64,000 nt of DNA from Cohnella endophytica (GCF_003628305.1 NZ_RBZM01000005.1:186001-250000), one strand, 5' to 3'. Positions 24,833 through 33,586 are shown, counted from the first letter of the stretch. Notes: generated by a model from the sequence alone, not told the origin. A program made the numbers and translations.

Positions 24833-25831
24833 ATGCAGGTCGTATTTTTGAATCAGTTCGAACGGGTAACGGGACAAACGGAGGAAAGGGCGCACGTGTT
24901 TATCGGGGAGCTGCAAGGGATTTGGAGCGCGGGCTGGCGGTTAATCGGGCACGAATCCTCATCGGTGGAACAACTGTGGTACGAAGGCATGAGCTGGGAA
25001 GAGCTGCTCGCCGCGTTCCGTCACGGCGTCGCGGTCAAGATGAAGGAAGGCTTTAGACCTCTTCTGGACGGCATGCTGGAGGAAACTCCGTTCTGGGAGA
25101 AACGCGCGCCGCTTATTCAAGTGTTGCAATGCTATGCGGATTCGTGCGATGCCGAGGAGATTGTCTCCGCGTTAAGAACGTGGAGAAGAGCTAAGGCGCA
25201 AGAGGAGAAGAAGTCGGCTTATATCGTGGCGACGAATCGCGAACTGCAAATGTTGGCCGTATTCCTGCCGCAGAATCTCGAAGAGCTGGAGCAAATTCCT
25301 GGCTTCGGCAAAGTAAAGGTTGAACGATACGGAAACGAGATCATTGCGTTGTTGAAGGAGTTGCCAAGAAACCACGTTTATCCGTTGGATTCGTGGGTGC
25401 CCGGCGCGGTCGGCGAAGATCAATTATCTTCATGGTTGTTCCAGGTGAAGGAGGAGAAATACGGCAAAGCGCTGTCCGTCGTCAAGGAGAAGAGATCTTT
25501 GCTTCAAGGCATTCGCGACGGTCGTACGCTTGAGGAGCTGGAACGGGAATTGAGCTGCCCCCGCCGTAAGCTGGTGGAAAGAATCGAGCGGCTGGACGAG
25601 GAAGGATACGACGTGCTTCCTATCGTCGAGAAGGAACTGGTCGGGTTGGATGCGGAAGAAGCCTCGCAAATCGAGACTGCGATCGGACAACTCGGGGACC
25701 GTTACCTGAAGCCGCTGTTACGAAAGGTGTACGGCGAGACGGTAACGAACGAAGAAGAAACGGAGAAGCAATACGAGAAGCTTCGGATGGCGCGGATCCG
25801 TTACCGCCGTACGAATCGAGCGGCGATGTAA
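24833..25831 (+). CDS. HRDC-domain protein of unknown function
   Basis: 332 residues, ATG preceded by GGAGG (24821-24825) with 7-nt spacing. The centre, about residues 115-185, has the HRDC signature (YIVATNRELQMLAVFLPQNL, then LEELEQIPGFGKVKVERYGN), an all-helical nucleic-acid-binding domain found at the C-terminus of RecQ helicases and RNase D. No helicase or nuclease domain is attached. The C-terminal part (230-290) resembles the helix-turn-helix tail seen after HRDC domains in RecQ-like proteins (LEELERELSCPRRKLVERI). It is a likely DNA- or RNA-binding accessory protein; partner unknown. Confidence 0.75.
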   Translation: MQVVFLNQFERVTGQTEERAHVFIGELQGIWSAGWRLIGHESSSVEQLWYEGMSWEELLAAFRHGVAVKMKEGFRPLLDGMLEETPFWEKRAPLIQVLQCYADSCDAEEIVSALRTWRRAKAQEEKKSAYIVATNRELQMLAVFLPQNLEELEQIPGFGKVKVERYGNEIIALLKELPRNHVYPLDSWVPGAVGEDQLSSWLFQVKEEKYGKALSVVKEKRSLLQGIRDGRTLEELERELSCPRRKLVERIERLDEEGYDVLPIVEKELVGLDAEEASQIETAIGQLGDRYLKPLLRKVYGETVTNEEETEKQYEKLRMARIRYRRTNRAAM

Positions 25832-25864
25832 TCAAAGTACGCGAAAGGGAACGCCAACTAAAGA

Positions 25865-25894
25865 GGACCGACCTCGGATTCCCGAGGTCAGTCC
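25865..25894. terminator. bidirectional hairpin between HRDC gene and corA
   Basis: GGAC-C-GACCTCGG pairs with CCGAGGTC-A-GTCC around a 4-nt loop, between two converging genes. There is no clear T run on either side. Confidence 0.5.
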
Positions 25895-25937
25895 CTTGGA
25901 TGCGGCAGGATAGGGCTACGCCGGTCCGCGCCAGCGT

Positions 25938-26873
25938 TCATAACCAATCCTTCTTGCGGAAGAAGTAGAACATTCCGCAGCCGATGACGGCCATGAGGGT
26001 CAGGAGAACGACAGAACCCATATGGTAGTGCATGCCGGGAATAAAGTCGAAGTTCATTCCATATATTCCCGTTATGAACGTCAAAGGCATGAATATGGTC
26101 GTGAGCGCCGTGAACACGCGCATGATTTCGTTCGCCCGGTTGGCAAGGCTCGACTGGTAGGCTTCTCGTAAGTTCCCCATCAGATCGCGGTAAGTTTCGA
26201 ACGTCTCGTAAATTTTAACCGCGTTCTCGTAGATGTCTCCGAAGTATTTCTGCAATTGATTGTCGATGAGACGAAGGTCCTTCTTGTTCAACGTGGCGAT
26301 AAGCTCGCGTTGCGGTCCGAGCACCTTCTTCAACCATAGGATTTCGCTTCGAAGACCGATGATCTCCGTAAGATGGGACTTCTTGGTATGCATGAGGATG
26401 TCTTCTTCGAGGCTTTCGATTCTCGCCTCTATCCGATCTCCGACCGTGAGGTAGTTATCGACGACGATGTCGACGAGGTGGTATAGGAAACGGTCGGCAG
26501 AATCGACTTCCTGCTCCCAAAGAATAGGCTTGACGCTACGAAGCTCGTTGATTTTCTGCCGGGTAACGGTAATTAAATAATGACGGCCAAGGAATAAGTT
26601 CAAGGCGCGCAAGAAAATTTCTTCATCGTCGAAACGGATGCTGTTAATGACGAGGAAATATTGGTTCTCGTAAATCTCGAGCTTAGGACGTTGCTCTTCT
26701 TCCGTCAAGCAATCCTCGACGGCGAGATCGTGAAGTCCGAACAGGGGTTGGAGTACGGCAAGGTCCTCCAAGTCGGCATCGATCCAATAGAAGCCGTCTT
26801 TCGGCGGAATAAGCGTTTCTTCGACATTGTCGATCGGCGTAAATACGCCGTTATTAACCAATCTGATTTTCAT
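25938..26873 (-). CDS. corA: CorA-family magnesium/divalent cation transporter
   Basis: 311 residues on the minus strand. A long cytoplasmic funnel domain precedes two C-terminal membrane helices; the pore signature G-M-N appears in TGIYGMNFDFIPG between them, and the tail is FFRKKDWL. CorA forms a pentameric channel for Mg2+ in the plasma membrane. The ATG at 26873 is preceded by AAAGGAG, and the bases between (CAACTCCC) can fold back on GGAG. A 32-codon ORF with a strong ribosome binding site lies in its leader, and a good promoter is seen further upstream, suggesting leader-mediated regulation. Confidence 0.92.
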   Translation of the reverse strand: MKIRLVNNGVFTPIDNVEETLIPPKDGFYWIDADLEDLAVLQPLFGLHDLAVEDCLTEEEQRPKLEIYENQYFLVINSIRFDDEEIFLRALNLFLGRHYLITVTRQKINELRSVKPILWEQEVDSADRFLYHLVDIVVDNYLTVGDRIEARIESLEEDILMHTKKSHLTEIIGLRSEILWLKKVLGPQRELIATLNKKDLRLIDNQLQKYFGDIYENAVKIYETFETYRDLMGNLREAYQSSLANRANEIMRVFTALTTIFMPLTFITGIYGMNFDFIPGMHYHMGSVVLLTLMAVIGCGMFYFFRKKDWL

Positions 26874-26938
26874 GGGAGTTGCTCCTTTGCATGTCCGTTA
26901 AGGTTCATGCAGGACGCAGTCCGCCAGTAAGAGAAAAC

Positions 26939-27037
26939 TTAGCCGAGGAAGCCGGACAAGGTAATCGTCCCCGTTGCGGGAGTGAGTCCTGCGTTAATCA
27001 TTTTTTGCTCCATGGGCCTGGGATTATCGCCTTCCAT
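26939..27037 (-). CDS. candidate corA leader peptide (32 aa)
   Basis: On the minus strand, ATG at 27037 is preceded by AAGGGGGG with 8-nt spacing and opens a 32-codon frame that stops 65 bases before corA. The N-terminus is MEGDNPRPMEQKM, acidic and proline-containing, followed by a neutral Gly/Thr/Leu-rich tail. It lies between the corA promoter and corA, so it is transcribed in the corA leader. The acidic-proline start recalls the MgtL-type Mg2+-responsive leader peptides of enterobacteria, in which translation through such residues is destabilised at low Mg2+. Translation and function are inferred. Confidence 0.5.
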   Translation of the reverse strand: MEGDNPRPMEQKMINAGLTPATGTITLSGFLG

Positions 27038-27099
27038 GTCCGGTTCCCCCCTTTATGTTCGAATCGCGACTTAAATATACAGTCGTCATTGACGTGTTA

Positions 27100-27128
27100 A
27101 GTATAATCCTCACCTCGGTACCTTTCAA
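27100..27128 (-). promoter_or_regulatory. promoter for the corA leader
   Basis: Minus-strand TTGAAA (27123-27128) and TATACT (27100-27105) with 17 bases between. It is placed about 60 bases upstream of the leader ORF. Confidence 0.65.
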
Positions 27129-27187
27129 GGAGAAAATAAGCGATAACCGAAGCGGTAAAAGGTTCGCCAATACGGGCATGTCACATC

Positions 27188-27216
27188 TTGACTCCCCCCC
27201 GTTTTTCGGGTACATT
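27188..27216 (+). promoter_or_regulatory. promoter of the methionine operon
   Basis: TTGACT (27188-27193), 17-bp spacer, TACATT (27211-27216), about 40 bases before the SAM riboswitch. Confidence 0.6.
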
Positions 27217-27254
27217 AAAGATAGTTTTACCCACAACCGAATAGGTATTGCCAT

Positions 27255-27420
27255 CTTATCAAGAGCAGGCGGAGGGACTAGCCCTATGAAGCCCGGCAAC
27301 CGACGTAGATTTTATGCGCACGGTGCTAAATCTTGCGGAAACGTATCGTTTCTGACAGATGAGAGGGGCGCGCGTACGATTTCGACACGACCCTATCTCA
27401 TTTTGGGTCGTTTTTATTTT
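27255..27420 (+). promoter_or_regulatory. SAM-I (S-box) riboswitch with terminator
   Basis: The S-box consensus is read almost letter for letter: CTTATCAAGAG at the P1 5' strand, GGCGGAGGGAC, AGCCCTATGAAGCCCGGCAACC, GGTGCTAAATC, and GACAGATGAGAGGG at the 3' strand. An intrinsic terminator follows (ACGACCC 27387-27393 with GGGTCGT 27405-27411, then TTTTTATTTT). The 3' strand of P1 (GATGAGAGGG) can instead pair with CCCTATCTCA as an antiterminator. SAM binding therefore turns transcription off. It controls metA, metI and patB downstream. Confidence 0.97.
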
Positions 27421-27452
27421 GCTTAATTCGCACTCTAAGAGGAGGAAAGAAC

Positions 27453-28385
27453 ATGCCGATCAAAGTACCAGACCATTTACCGGCCAAGGAAGTGCTCGCG
27501 GAGGAAAATATTTTCGTGATGGATGAAAGCGTCGCTTACCATCAGGATATACGCCCCTTGCGAATAGCGATACTGAATTTGATGCCGACCAAAGAAACGA
27601 CGGAAACCCAGCTACTTCGACTGATCGGGAACACCCCGCTGCAGCTGGAAGCGGTGCTGCTGCACCCGAAGACGCACATCTCGAAGAATACTTCCGCGGA
27701 ACACCTGGAAAGCTTCTATAAAACGTTCGACGAGATCAAGGACGAACAGTACGACGGCTTCATCATAACGGGCGCTCCCGTAGAGCATCTTCCGTTCGAG
27801 GAAGTCACTTACTGGGAAGAATTGCAAGAAATTATGGATTGGACGGTAAGCAACGTTACTTCGACGTTCCACATCTGTTGGGGCGCGCAAGCCGGCTTGT
27901 ATCATCACTTCGGCGTGCCGAAATATCCGCTCGAGGAGAAGATGTTCGGAGTGTTCCCGCACACCGTAACGAAGCCGAACACGAAGCTGCTGCGCGGGTT
28001 CGACGAGCAGTTCTCCGTCCCGCAGTCCCGTCATACGGGAGTGCTGAGAGAGGATGTCGAGAATGCGGCCGGCCTGGAGATTCTGTCGGAGTCCGAGGAA
28101 GCCGGCGTATACATCGCGGCATCCTCGGATGGCAAGCAGATTTTCGTCACGGGACATTCCGAATACGATCCGCAATCCTTGAAGTGGGAGTACGATCGCG
28201 ACAAGGCGAAGGGTCTTCGGATCGACATTCCCAAAAATTATTACCCGGACAACGATCCTTCGAAATTACCGGTATCGACTTGGAGGGCGCATGCCAACCT
28301 GTTGTTCTCTAATTGGTTGAACTATTTTGTTTATCAAGAAACGCCGTTCGAGCTCGGCAAAGCGAATAAAATCAAGTTGCGCTAG
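27453..28385 (+). CDS. metA: homoserine O-acyltransferase MetA
   Basis: 310 residues, typical MetA length, with AGGAGG upstream of the ATG. It activates homoserine by acylation (acetyl- or succinyl-CoA) as the first committed step of methionine synthesis. Seen: [51 protein letters not shown] and the nucleophile Cys142 in [18 protein letters not shown], with a catalytic histidine in the VTGHSEYDP segment. Acyl-CoA preference cannot be decided by eye; Firmicutes MetA enzymes are usually acetyltransferases. It is under direct SAM-riboswitch control and starts the met operon. Confidence 0.95.
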   Translation: MPIKVPDHLPAKEVLAEENIFVMDESVAYHQDIRPLRIAILNLMPTKETTETQLLRLIGNTPLQLEAVLLHPKTHISKNTSAEHLESFYKTFDEIKDEQYDGFIITGAPVEHLPFEEVTYWEELQEIMDWTVSNVTSTFHICWGAQAGLYHHFGVPKYPLEEKMFGVFPHTVTKPNTKLLRGFDEQFSVPQSRHTGVLREDVENAAGLEILSESEEAGVYIAASSDGKQIFVTGHSEYDPQSLKWEYDRDKAKGLRIDIPKNYYPDNDPSKLPVSTWRAHANLLFSNWLNYFVYQETPFELGKANKIKLR

Positions 28386-28418
28386 CACTTCGGCGAAGCC
28401 GTTAATTTGGGAGGAATC

Positions 28419-29585
28419 ATGGAACATTTGAATATCGAGAGTCGATTAGCGCAAATCGGATCGCAGAACGATCCGGAAACCGGGGCGGTCAGCTTCCCCG
28501 TCTATCAAGCGACGGCATTCCGTCATCCACGGCTAGGCCAGAGCACGGGATTCGATTACGCGCGGACCAAGAGCCCTACACGCTCCGTTCTGGAAGCGGC
28601 AGCCGCGGACCTGGAGAGCGGGGACGCGGGCTTCGCTTGCAGTTCCGGAATGGCGGCTCTGCAAGTCGTGTTCGCATTGTTCAGCCAAGGCGATCACTTG
28701 CTCGTATCGCTGGATTTGTACGGCGGCACTTACCGTTTGTTGGAGAAAATCATGACTAGGTTCGGCGTAACCGCTTCTTACGTGGACACGAACGACTTGG
28801 ATGCGTTGGAGTCGCACCGTAAGCCGAACACGAAAGCGATTCTGATCGAAACGCCTACGAATCCGCTTATGATGGTAACGGATATCGCGAAGGTAGCGGG
28901 CTGGGCTAAGCATAACGCATTGCTGACGATTGTCGACAATACGCTCCTTACGCCGTTCTTTCAGCGCCCGTTGGAGCTAGGAGCGGACATCGTCGTCCAC
29001 AGCGCGACCAAATACTTGGGCGGCCATAACGACGTGCTTGCCGGGTTGATCGTTACCAAAGGCGAGAAGCTTTCCGCCGATATCGCGTTTCTTCACAACT
29101 CGATCGGAGCGGTACTCGGTCCGCAGGATTCTTGGCTGCTCATGAGAGGCATGAAAACATTGGCGCTTCGCATGGAGCGTCATCAATATAACGCGACGGA
29201 GCTCGCGACGTGGTTAAAAACCCATCCGTCCGTCGAAGAAGTGTACTATCCCGCATTGCCTCATCATCCGGGGCATGATACCCAGAAGGCGCAATCTTCG
29301 GGCAATACGGGCATTTTTTCCTTTAAGATGAAGGATGCCCGGACGATCGAGCCGATCCTTCGCCATATTCGGCTTATTGCTTTCGCGGAGAGTCTTGGCG
29401 GAGCGGAGTCGCTCATGACGTACCCGGCCATTCAGACTCACGCCGATATTCCCGTGGAGATTCGCCAAGCGGTAGGAGTCGACGATCGTCTACTTCGCTT
29501 CTCCGTAGGAATCGAGCATGTCGACGATATCAAGAACGATCTTGGGCAAGCGATCGAAGCCGCCGAACGCGAAATTAACGGCTAA
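28419..29585 (+). CDS. metI: cystathionine gamma-synthase / O-acetylhomoserine thiolyase
   Basis: 388 residues of the Cys/Met-metabolism PLP family (fold type I). Seen: YQATAFRHP, the phosphate-binding SGMAALQVVF, ETPTNPLM, VDNTLLTPFFQRPLELGAD and the PLP lysine in HSATKYLGGHND, then FAESLGGAESLMTYPA. The enzyme joins activated homoserine with cysteine (or sulfide). The ATG at 28419 is served by GGGAGGA; the frame extends 4 codons upstream to a TTG within that site. It follows metA and precedes the beta-lyase, the same order as in Bacillus metIC, supporting the MetI designation. Confidence 0.88.
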   Translation: MEHLNIESRLAQIGSQNDPETGAVSFPVYQATAFRHPRLGQSTGFDYARTKSPTRSVLEAAAADLESGDAGFACSSGMAALQVVFALFSQGDHLLVSLDLYGGTYRLLEKIMTRFGVTASYVDTNDLDALESHRKPNTKAILIETPTNPLMMVTDIAKVAGWAKHNALLTIVDNTLLTPFFQRPLELGADIVVHSATKYLGGHNDVLAGLIVTKGEKLSADIAFLHNSIGAVLGPQDSWLLMRGMKTLALRMERHQYNATELATWLKTHPSVEEVYYPALPHHPGHDTQKAQSSGNTGIFSFKMKDARTIEPILRHIRLIAFAESLGGAESLMTYPAIQTHADIPVEIRQAVGVDDRLLRFSVGIEHVDDIKNDLGQAIEAAEREING

Positions 29586-29608
29586 TCGAACAGCAGGAGG
29601 TACGCGTT

Positions 29609-30796
29609 ATGTCAACTCAATATGATTTCGACAAAAGAATGCCCCGGACCGGCACGGCTTCCTATAAATGGGACCAATCCGAGAAGCTGTTCGGTCGCCC
29701 GGATATTTTGCCGCTCTGGGTGGCGGACATGGATTTCGAACCGCCCAAGGAAGTCGTGGAAGCGATCGTTGCCCGAGCCGAGCAGGGAATCTACGGTTAT
29801 ACCGTACGCAATCAAGGTTACTACGATGCGATAATCGGCTGGCTCTCCAAACGTCACGGATGGAAAATCGAGCAAGATTGGATCACTTCGAGTCCCGGCG
29901 TCGTTCCCGCATTAAGCTTGCTGGTACAAGTATTAACGGAACCGGGAGACGGCGTCATCCTTCAATCTCCAGTGTATTACCCGTTCTACGACGTTATTAA
30001 GATGAACGGACGTAACGTCGTCGACAATGCGCTGATCCTTGAGGACGGCCAATATCGGGTGGATTACGAGTTGTTGGAACAACAAGCGAAAGCCGGAGCC
30101 AAGCTGATGCTTCTTTGTTCTCCTCACAATCCCGGCGGACGCGTCTGGAAGCGGGAGGAGCTTGAACGAATCGGACAAATCTGCGAGACCTACAACGTGT
30201 TCGTCGTAGCGGACGAGATCCATCACGATCTCGTGTTCGGCGGACATAAGCATACTCCTTACGCTTCTTTGTCGGAGAAGTTCGCACAACATTCCGTAAC
30301 CTGCATCGCGCCAAGCAAAACGTTTAATCTTGCCGGCCTGCAAGCAGCTAACGTGATTATTCCGAACGAGGAGATCCGCAGGAAATACAATGCGTTGCTT
30401 AAGACGCTGTCCATCCATATGGAAAGCTACTTCGGTCTTACGGCGGTCGAGAGCAGCTATACGCACGGCGAGGAATGGCTTGAACAATTGCTCGTCTATC
30501 TGGAAGGCAATTTGAACGCGTTGCTTGAATTGGTCGGTCAACGTCTTCCTCAGGTTAAAGTCATCAAACCGGAAGGTACATACCTCGTCTGGATGGATTG
30601 CACGGCGATCTCGACGAAGCCGCAAGAGTTGAAACGTTTGATGTTCGAAGTCGCCGGTGTCGCTTTTAGCGAAGGTTCCGTATTCGGTAAACAAGGCGAA
30701 GGATATTTGCGGGTGAACATCGCATGTCCTCGTTCGTTATTGCTGGAAGCATTGGGGAAATTTTCCGATGCGGTATCTTCGACACAAATTGAATAA
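29609..30796 (+). CDS. patB: MalY/PatB-type cystathionine beta-lyase
   Basis: 395 residues, PLP fold type I, MalY/PatB subgroup: LPLWVADMDFEPPKEV, GIYGYTVRNQGYYDAI, SSPGVVPALSLLVQ, CSPHNPGGRVWKREEL, DEIHHDLVFGGHKHTP and the PLP lysine in APSKTFNLAGLQAANV. It cleaves cystathionine to homocysteine, ammonia and pyruvate. It is the third gene of the SAM-riboswitch operon, giving a complete path from homoserine to homocysteine, and ends at a strong terminator. AGGAGG lies 8-9 nt before the ATG. Confidence 0.9.
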   Translation: MSTQYDFDKRMPRTGTASYKWDQSEKLFGRPDILPLWVADMDFEPPKEVVEAIVARAEQGIYGYTVRNQGYYDAIIGWLSKRHGWKIEQDWITSSPGVVPALSLLVQVLTEPGDGVILQSPVYYPFYDVIKMNGRNVVDNALILEDGQYRVDYELLEQQAKAGAKLMLLCSPHNPGGRVWKREELERIGQICETYNVFVVADEIHHDLVFGGHKHTPYASLSEKFAQHSVTCIAPSKTFNLAGLQAANVIIPNEEIRRKYNALLKTLSIHMESYFGLTAVESSYTHGEEWLEQLLVYLEGNLNALLELVGQRLPQVKVIKPEGTYLVWMDCTAISTKPQELKRLMFEVAGVAFSEGSVFGKQGEGYLRVNIACPRSLLLEALGKFSDAVSSTQIE

Positions 30797-30802
30797 ATAA
30801 TC

Positions 30803-30845
30803 AAAAAACCGCGAGAATATTCAGAATTCTTGCGGTTTTTTGGTA
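30803..30845 (+). terminator. terminator of the met operon
   Basis: AAAAAACCGCGAGAAT (30803-30818) pairs with ATTCTTGCGGTTTTTT (30826-30841) with a GT wobble. Confidence 0.93.
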
Positions 30846-30876
30846 TATTTATCTATTACAAGCCCTAAAAACATGC

Positions 30877-30882
30877 TACAAT
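30877..30882 (+). promoter_or_regulatory. extended -10 element for the EAL gene
   Basis: TGCTACAAT, an extended -10 hexamer, 41 bases before the GTG start. The -35 is weak. Confidence 0.4.
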
Positions 30883-30922
30883 AATGGCAATCTAGCCATA
30901 GTCTACACAAGGAGGATGGATC

Positions 30923-32296
30923 GTGAATATCCGAACGCTGACCGATCGGTTATTACTTACCTTCAAGTTATTGCTCCCGGATCGCTCCTTGAAATATTTC
31001 CCCCCGGATTTCACATTACGCCGTCCCGTCGTTTCCTTGCTAAATAGAAAGTTGAAACAAAACGCGGAATGTTATTTAACCGTATTTCGCTTGGATTTCT
31101 CCCCTCTGCATGAAGAGGTGCCGGAGGATGCGAAATTACGCTTGCAGGAAAGCTGCCGCAGACATTTGCGCTACTCGGCGACGAAAGTCATCGGCGATCC
31201 GCAAGTTATCGCAATCGATCAGTTCGAAAAAATGGATTTTATTCTCATAACGGAAAATTTGGAAGCGAAGGATCGCGGATCTTTCGTTCCGCCGGTGTTG
31301 AAACAGCAAGTAGACCGGATACGCAACGATCTCGAGATCGGATTGGCAGGCAGTCTTCCGGAGTGGAGACACTGCCTCAAGATCGTTTCCGCTTCCGTTC
31401 CGGTCGGATACGCATGCAAAGAGCTTACCGCCGAACGCGTGCTGGAGGAAAGCTACCAAGCGGCATTGGCGATAGCGACAGGCGTCATCACGCCTAAGAT
31501 GGAAGCCCTGCGCGGACAAATGGAGCATCTGCTAGAGAAGGGCTCCATCAACGTCCTGGCGCAGCCGATCATGAACCTAACGAGCGGCGACGTCTACGGA
31601 TGGGAGATATTGACTCGCGGACCCGAAGGAACGGCGTTGCATTCGCCGGACGAGTTATTCCAGTTCGCTGCCCAGACGCGGCTGCTAAGCCGACTTGAAT
31701 TTCTCGTCGTCAAGCGCGCATTGGAAGAAATCGCCTCCCGTAAGATCAGGGAACCCGTGTTCCTGAACGTGACGGCCGTTACGCTGACGCATCCGTTGTT
31801 CTTGACGCACGTGCTGCAATGTCTGGAGAGGCATCCGCCGCTAAGCCCGCAACAAGTCTATTTCGAGATAACGGAGCGCCATCAGATTACGAACATGAAC
31901 GCGATGATCGAAATCTTGCGCACCTATCGGAAGCACGGTTTCCGGTTTGCCGTCGACGATGCGGGATCGGGATATTCAAGCCTGCAGTGGATCGGGGAGC
32001 TCGTTCCGGAGCTGATCAAGATCGACCGGGCCTTCATACAGCACGTGGACAGGTTCGCGGTTAAGGAATCGTTGCTTCGGGCGATCGTAACGGCCGCGCG
32101 CGAGATGAATTGCGAGATCGTGGCCGAGGGCGTAGAACGCGAAGAAGAAGCGGACATGCTGTTCAAGCTAGACGTGGACATGGGGCAAGGATTCTATTTC
32201 GCACGGCCGAACGTTCTGCTTCACGAGCACGAAAGAGAGATGTTCCAGGAAACGAAAGTCAGAATCCAGCATCGCCGCGGGTTAGTCGCCTCTTAA
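30923..32296 (+). CDS. EAL-domain protein (cyclic di-GMP phosphodiesterase)
   Basis: 457 residues, GTG start with GGAGG 7 nt upstream. Residues 1-200 hold a divergent, possibly GGDEF-derived or sensory region without a clear motif. The EAL domain (about 205-450) has NVLAQPIMNL, GWEILTRGP (E-I-L in place of E-A-L), FLNVTA, FEITERH, the metal-binding FAVDDAGSGYSSL, LIKIDRAFI, AEGVE and GQGFYFARP. All acidic catalytic residues seem present, so hydrolysis of cyclic di-GMP in the cytoplasm is expected. The protein is soluble. A GGDEF cyclase gene lies 1.3 kb downstream on the other strand. Confidence 0.88.
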   Translation: MNIRTLTDRLLLTFKLLLPDRSLKYFPPDFTLRRPVVSLLNRKLKQNAECYLTVFRLDFSPLHEEVPEDAKLRLQESCRRHLRYSATKVIGDPQVIAIDQFEKMDFILITENLEAKDRGSFVPPVLKQQVDRIRNDLEIGLAGSLPEWRHCLKIVSASVPVGYACKELTAERVLEESYQAALAIATGVITPKMEALRGQMEHLLEKGSINVLAQPIMNLTSGDVYGWEILTRGPEGTALHSPDELFQFAAQTRLLSRLEFLVVKRALEEIASRKIREPVFLNVTAVTLTHPLFLTHVLQCLERHPPLSPQQVYFEITERHQITNMNAMIEILRTYRKHGFRFAVDDAGSGYSSLQWIGELVPELIKIDRAFIQHVDRFAVKESLLRAIVTAAREMNCEIVAEGVEREEEADMLFKLDVDMGQGFYFARPNVLLHEHEREMFQETKVRIQHRRGLVAS

Positions 32297-32377
32297 GGTG
32301 ACTACCGCGGTGTTTTTGTGTTACGATGGAACAATCGGAAGACAAGGACTTAAGTCATGTACGAAGGAGGGTCCGAT

Positions 32378-33514
32378 ATGAATCAAGTGGACCGGATATT
32401 AGAGGGTGCTCTGCAAGGCAACAGACTCCAAATGGAAGATATTGTTGCGTTGTTCGAGAGCGATGAAATAGAGAAGATGGGACATACGGCGAACTTGCTG
32501 ATGCAACGTAAACATCCCGAACCGATTACGACGTTCGTCGTCGGCCGTAACGTCAATTACACGAATATATGCGACGTGTATTGCCGCTTCTGCGCGTTCT
32601 ATCGAGCGCCGGGTTCCAAGGAAGGCTACGTGCTCTCCGACGATCTGATCTTCCAGAAAATCCAGGAGACGATCGATGTCGGAGGAACCGAAATTCTTAT
32701 GCAGGGTGGCACGAATCCGGACTTGCCCTTTAGCTATTATTTGGATTTGCTGCGCGCGATCAAGGTGCGATTCCCGCAGATAACGATGCATTCGTTCTCG
32801 CCCGCGGAAATTCGCAAGATGCAGGTCGTTGCCGGCAATATTCCTCTGGAGGATGTCGTGCGTCAGCTTCACGAAGCCGGATTGGATTCGCTTCCCGGCG
32901 GAGGAGCGGAGATTCTCGACGATCGGACGCGCCAGAAGATCAGCCGTCTCAAGGGCACTTGGCGCGACTGGATGGACGTCATGACGACCGCCCATAAGAT
33001 CGGCATGAATACGACGGCGACAATGGTTATCGGTTTCGGCGAATCGATGGAAGAGCGAGCTTTGCATTTGCTCCGCGTTCGCGAAGCGCAAGACGAGTGC
33101 ATCGGCAACGGCTATCCTTCCACCGGCTTCTTGGCATTTATTCCATGGACGTTCCAGCCGGAGAATACGAACATGAAGCGCGTTAAAGCAACGCCGGAGG
33201 AATACTTGAAGACGCTGGCGATAAGCCGTATCGCGCTCGACAACATTTCTAACTTCCAATCTTCATGGGTTACGATGGGGCCGGAGATCGGCAAGCTATC
33301 GTTATCTTACGGATGCAACGATTTCGGCAGCACGATGATCGAGGAGAACGTCGTCTCCGCCGCGGGAACGACGCACAAGGTAAATATTAGCTCTACGTTG
33401 CAGATCATCCGCGAAGCAGGCAAAATTCCCGCGCAACGGGATACGAAATACCGCACCCTTAAGGTTTATCATGAGAACGATACGGTAGCTCACGATTTCG
33501 TCATGCAGAACTAA
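32378..33514 (+). CDS. mqnC: cyclic dehypoxanthinyl futalosine synthase (radical SAM)
   Basis: 378 residues. The radical SAM [4Fe-4S] motif is TNICDVYCRFCAFYR (C-x3-C-x2-C). The segments TEILMQGGTNPDLPFSYY, HSFSPAEI, GLDSLPGGGAEILDDR and TTATMVIGFGESMEER match MqnC of the futalosine menaquinone pathway, and PGGGAEIL distinguishes it from F420 enzyme CofH. It cyclises dehypoxanthine futalosine. The ATG at 32378 has AGGAGG 7 nt upstream; the ATG at 32357 precedes this site. No other mqn gene is nearby, so the gene is either an isolated pathway member or has another substrate. Confidence 0.82.
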   Translation: MNQVDRILEGALQGNRLQMEDIVALFESDEIEKMGHTANLLMQRKHPEPITTFVVGRNVNYTNICDVYCRFCAFYRAPGSKEGYVLSDDLIFQKIQETIDVGGTEILMQGGTNPDLPFSYYLDLLRAIKVRFPQITMHSFSPAEIRKMQVVAGNIPLEDVVRQLHEAGLDSLPGGGAEILDDRTRQKISRLKGTWRDWMDVMTTAHKIGMNTTATMVIGFGESMEERALHLLRVREAQDECIGNGYPSTGFLAFIPWTFQPENTNMKRVKATPEEYLKTLAISRIALDNISNFQSSWVTMGPEIGKLSLSYGCNDFGSTMIEENVVSAAGTTHKVNISSTLQIIREAGKIPAQRDTKYRTLKVYHENDTVAHDFVMQN

Positions 33515-33537
33515 TTACCCCATAACCTTCGATACCT

Positions 33538-33581
33538 AAAAAGCAAAGGAACCGCCGATTCGGCAGTTCCTTTGCTTTTTA
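33538..33581. terminator. bidirectional terminator between mqnC and the GGDEF gene
   Basis: AAAAAGCAAAGGAAC-C-GCCGA pairs with TCGGC-A-GTTCCTTTGCTTTTT (one mismatch). A runs and T runs flank it, so it can serve both converging genes. Confidence 0.9.
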
Positions 33582-33586
33582 TCGTA

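Noticed and set aside
26874-27060. M-box (magnesium) riboswitch in the corA leader
   Set aside because: None of the conserved M-box blocks could be found; a leader ORF is seen instead.
32399-33259. 286-codon open frame antisense to mqnC
   Set aside because: Opposite a radical SAM enzyme with intact motifs; no promoter or ribosome binding site.
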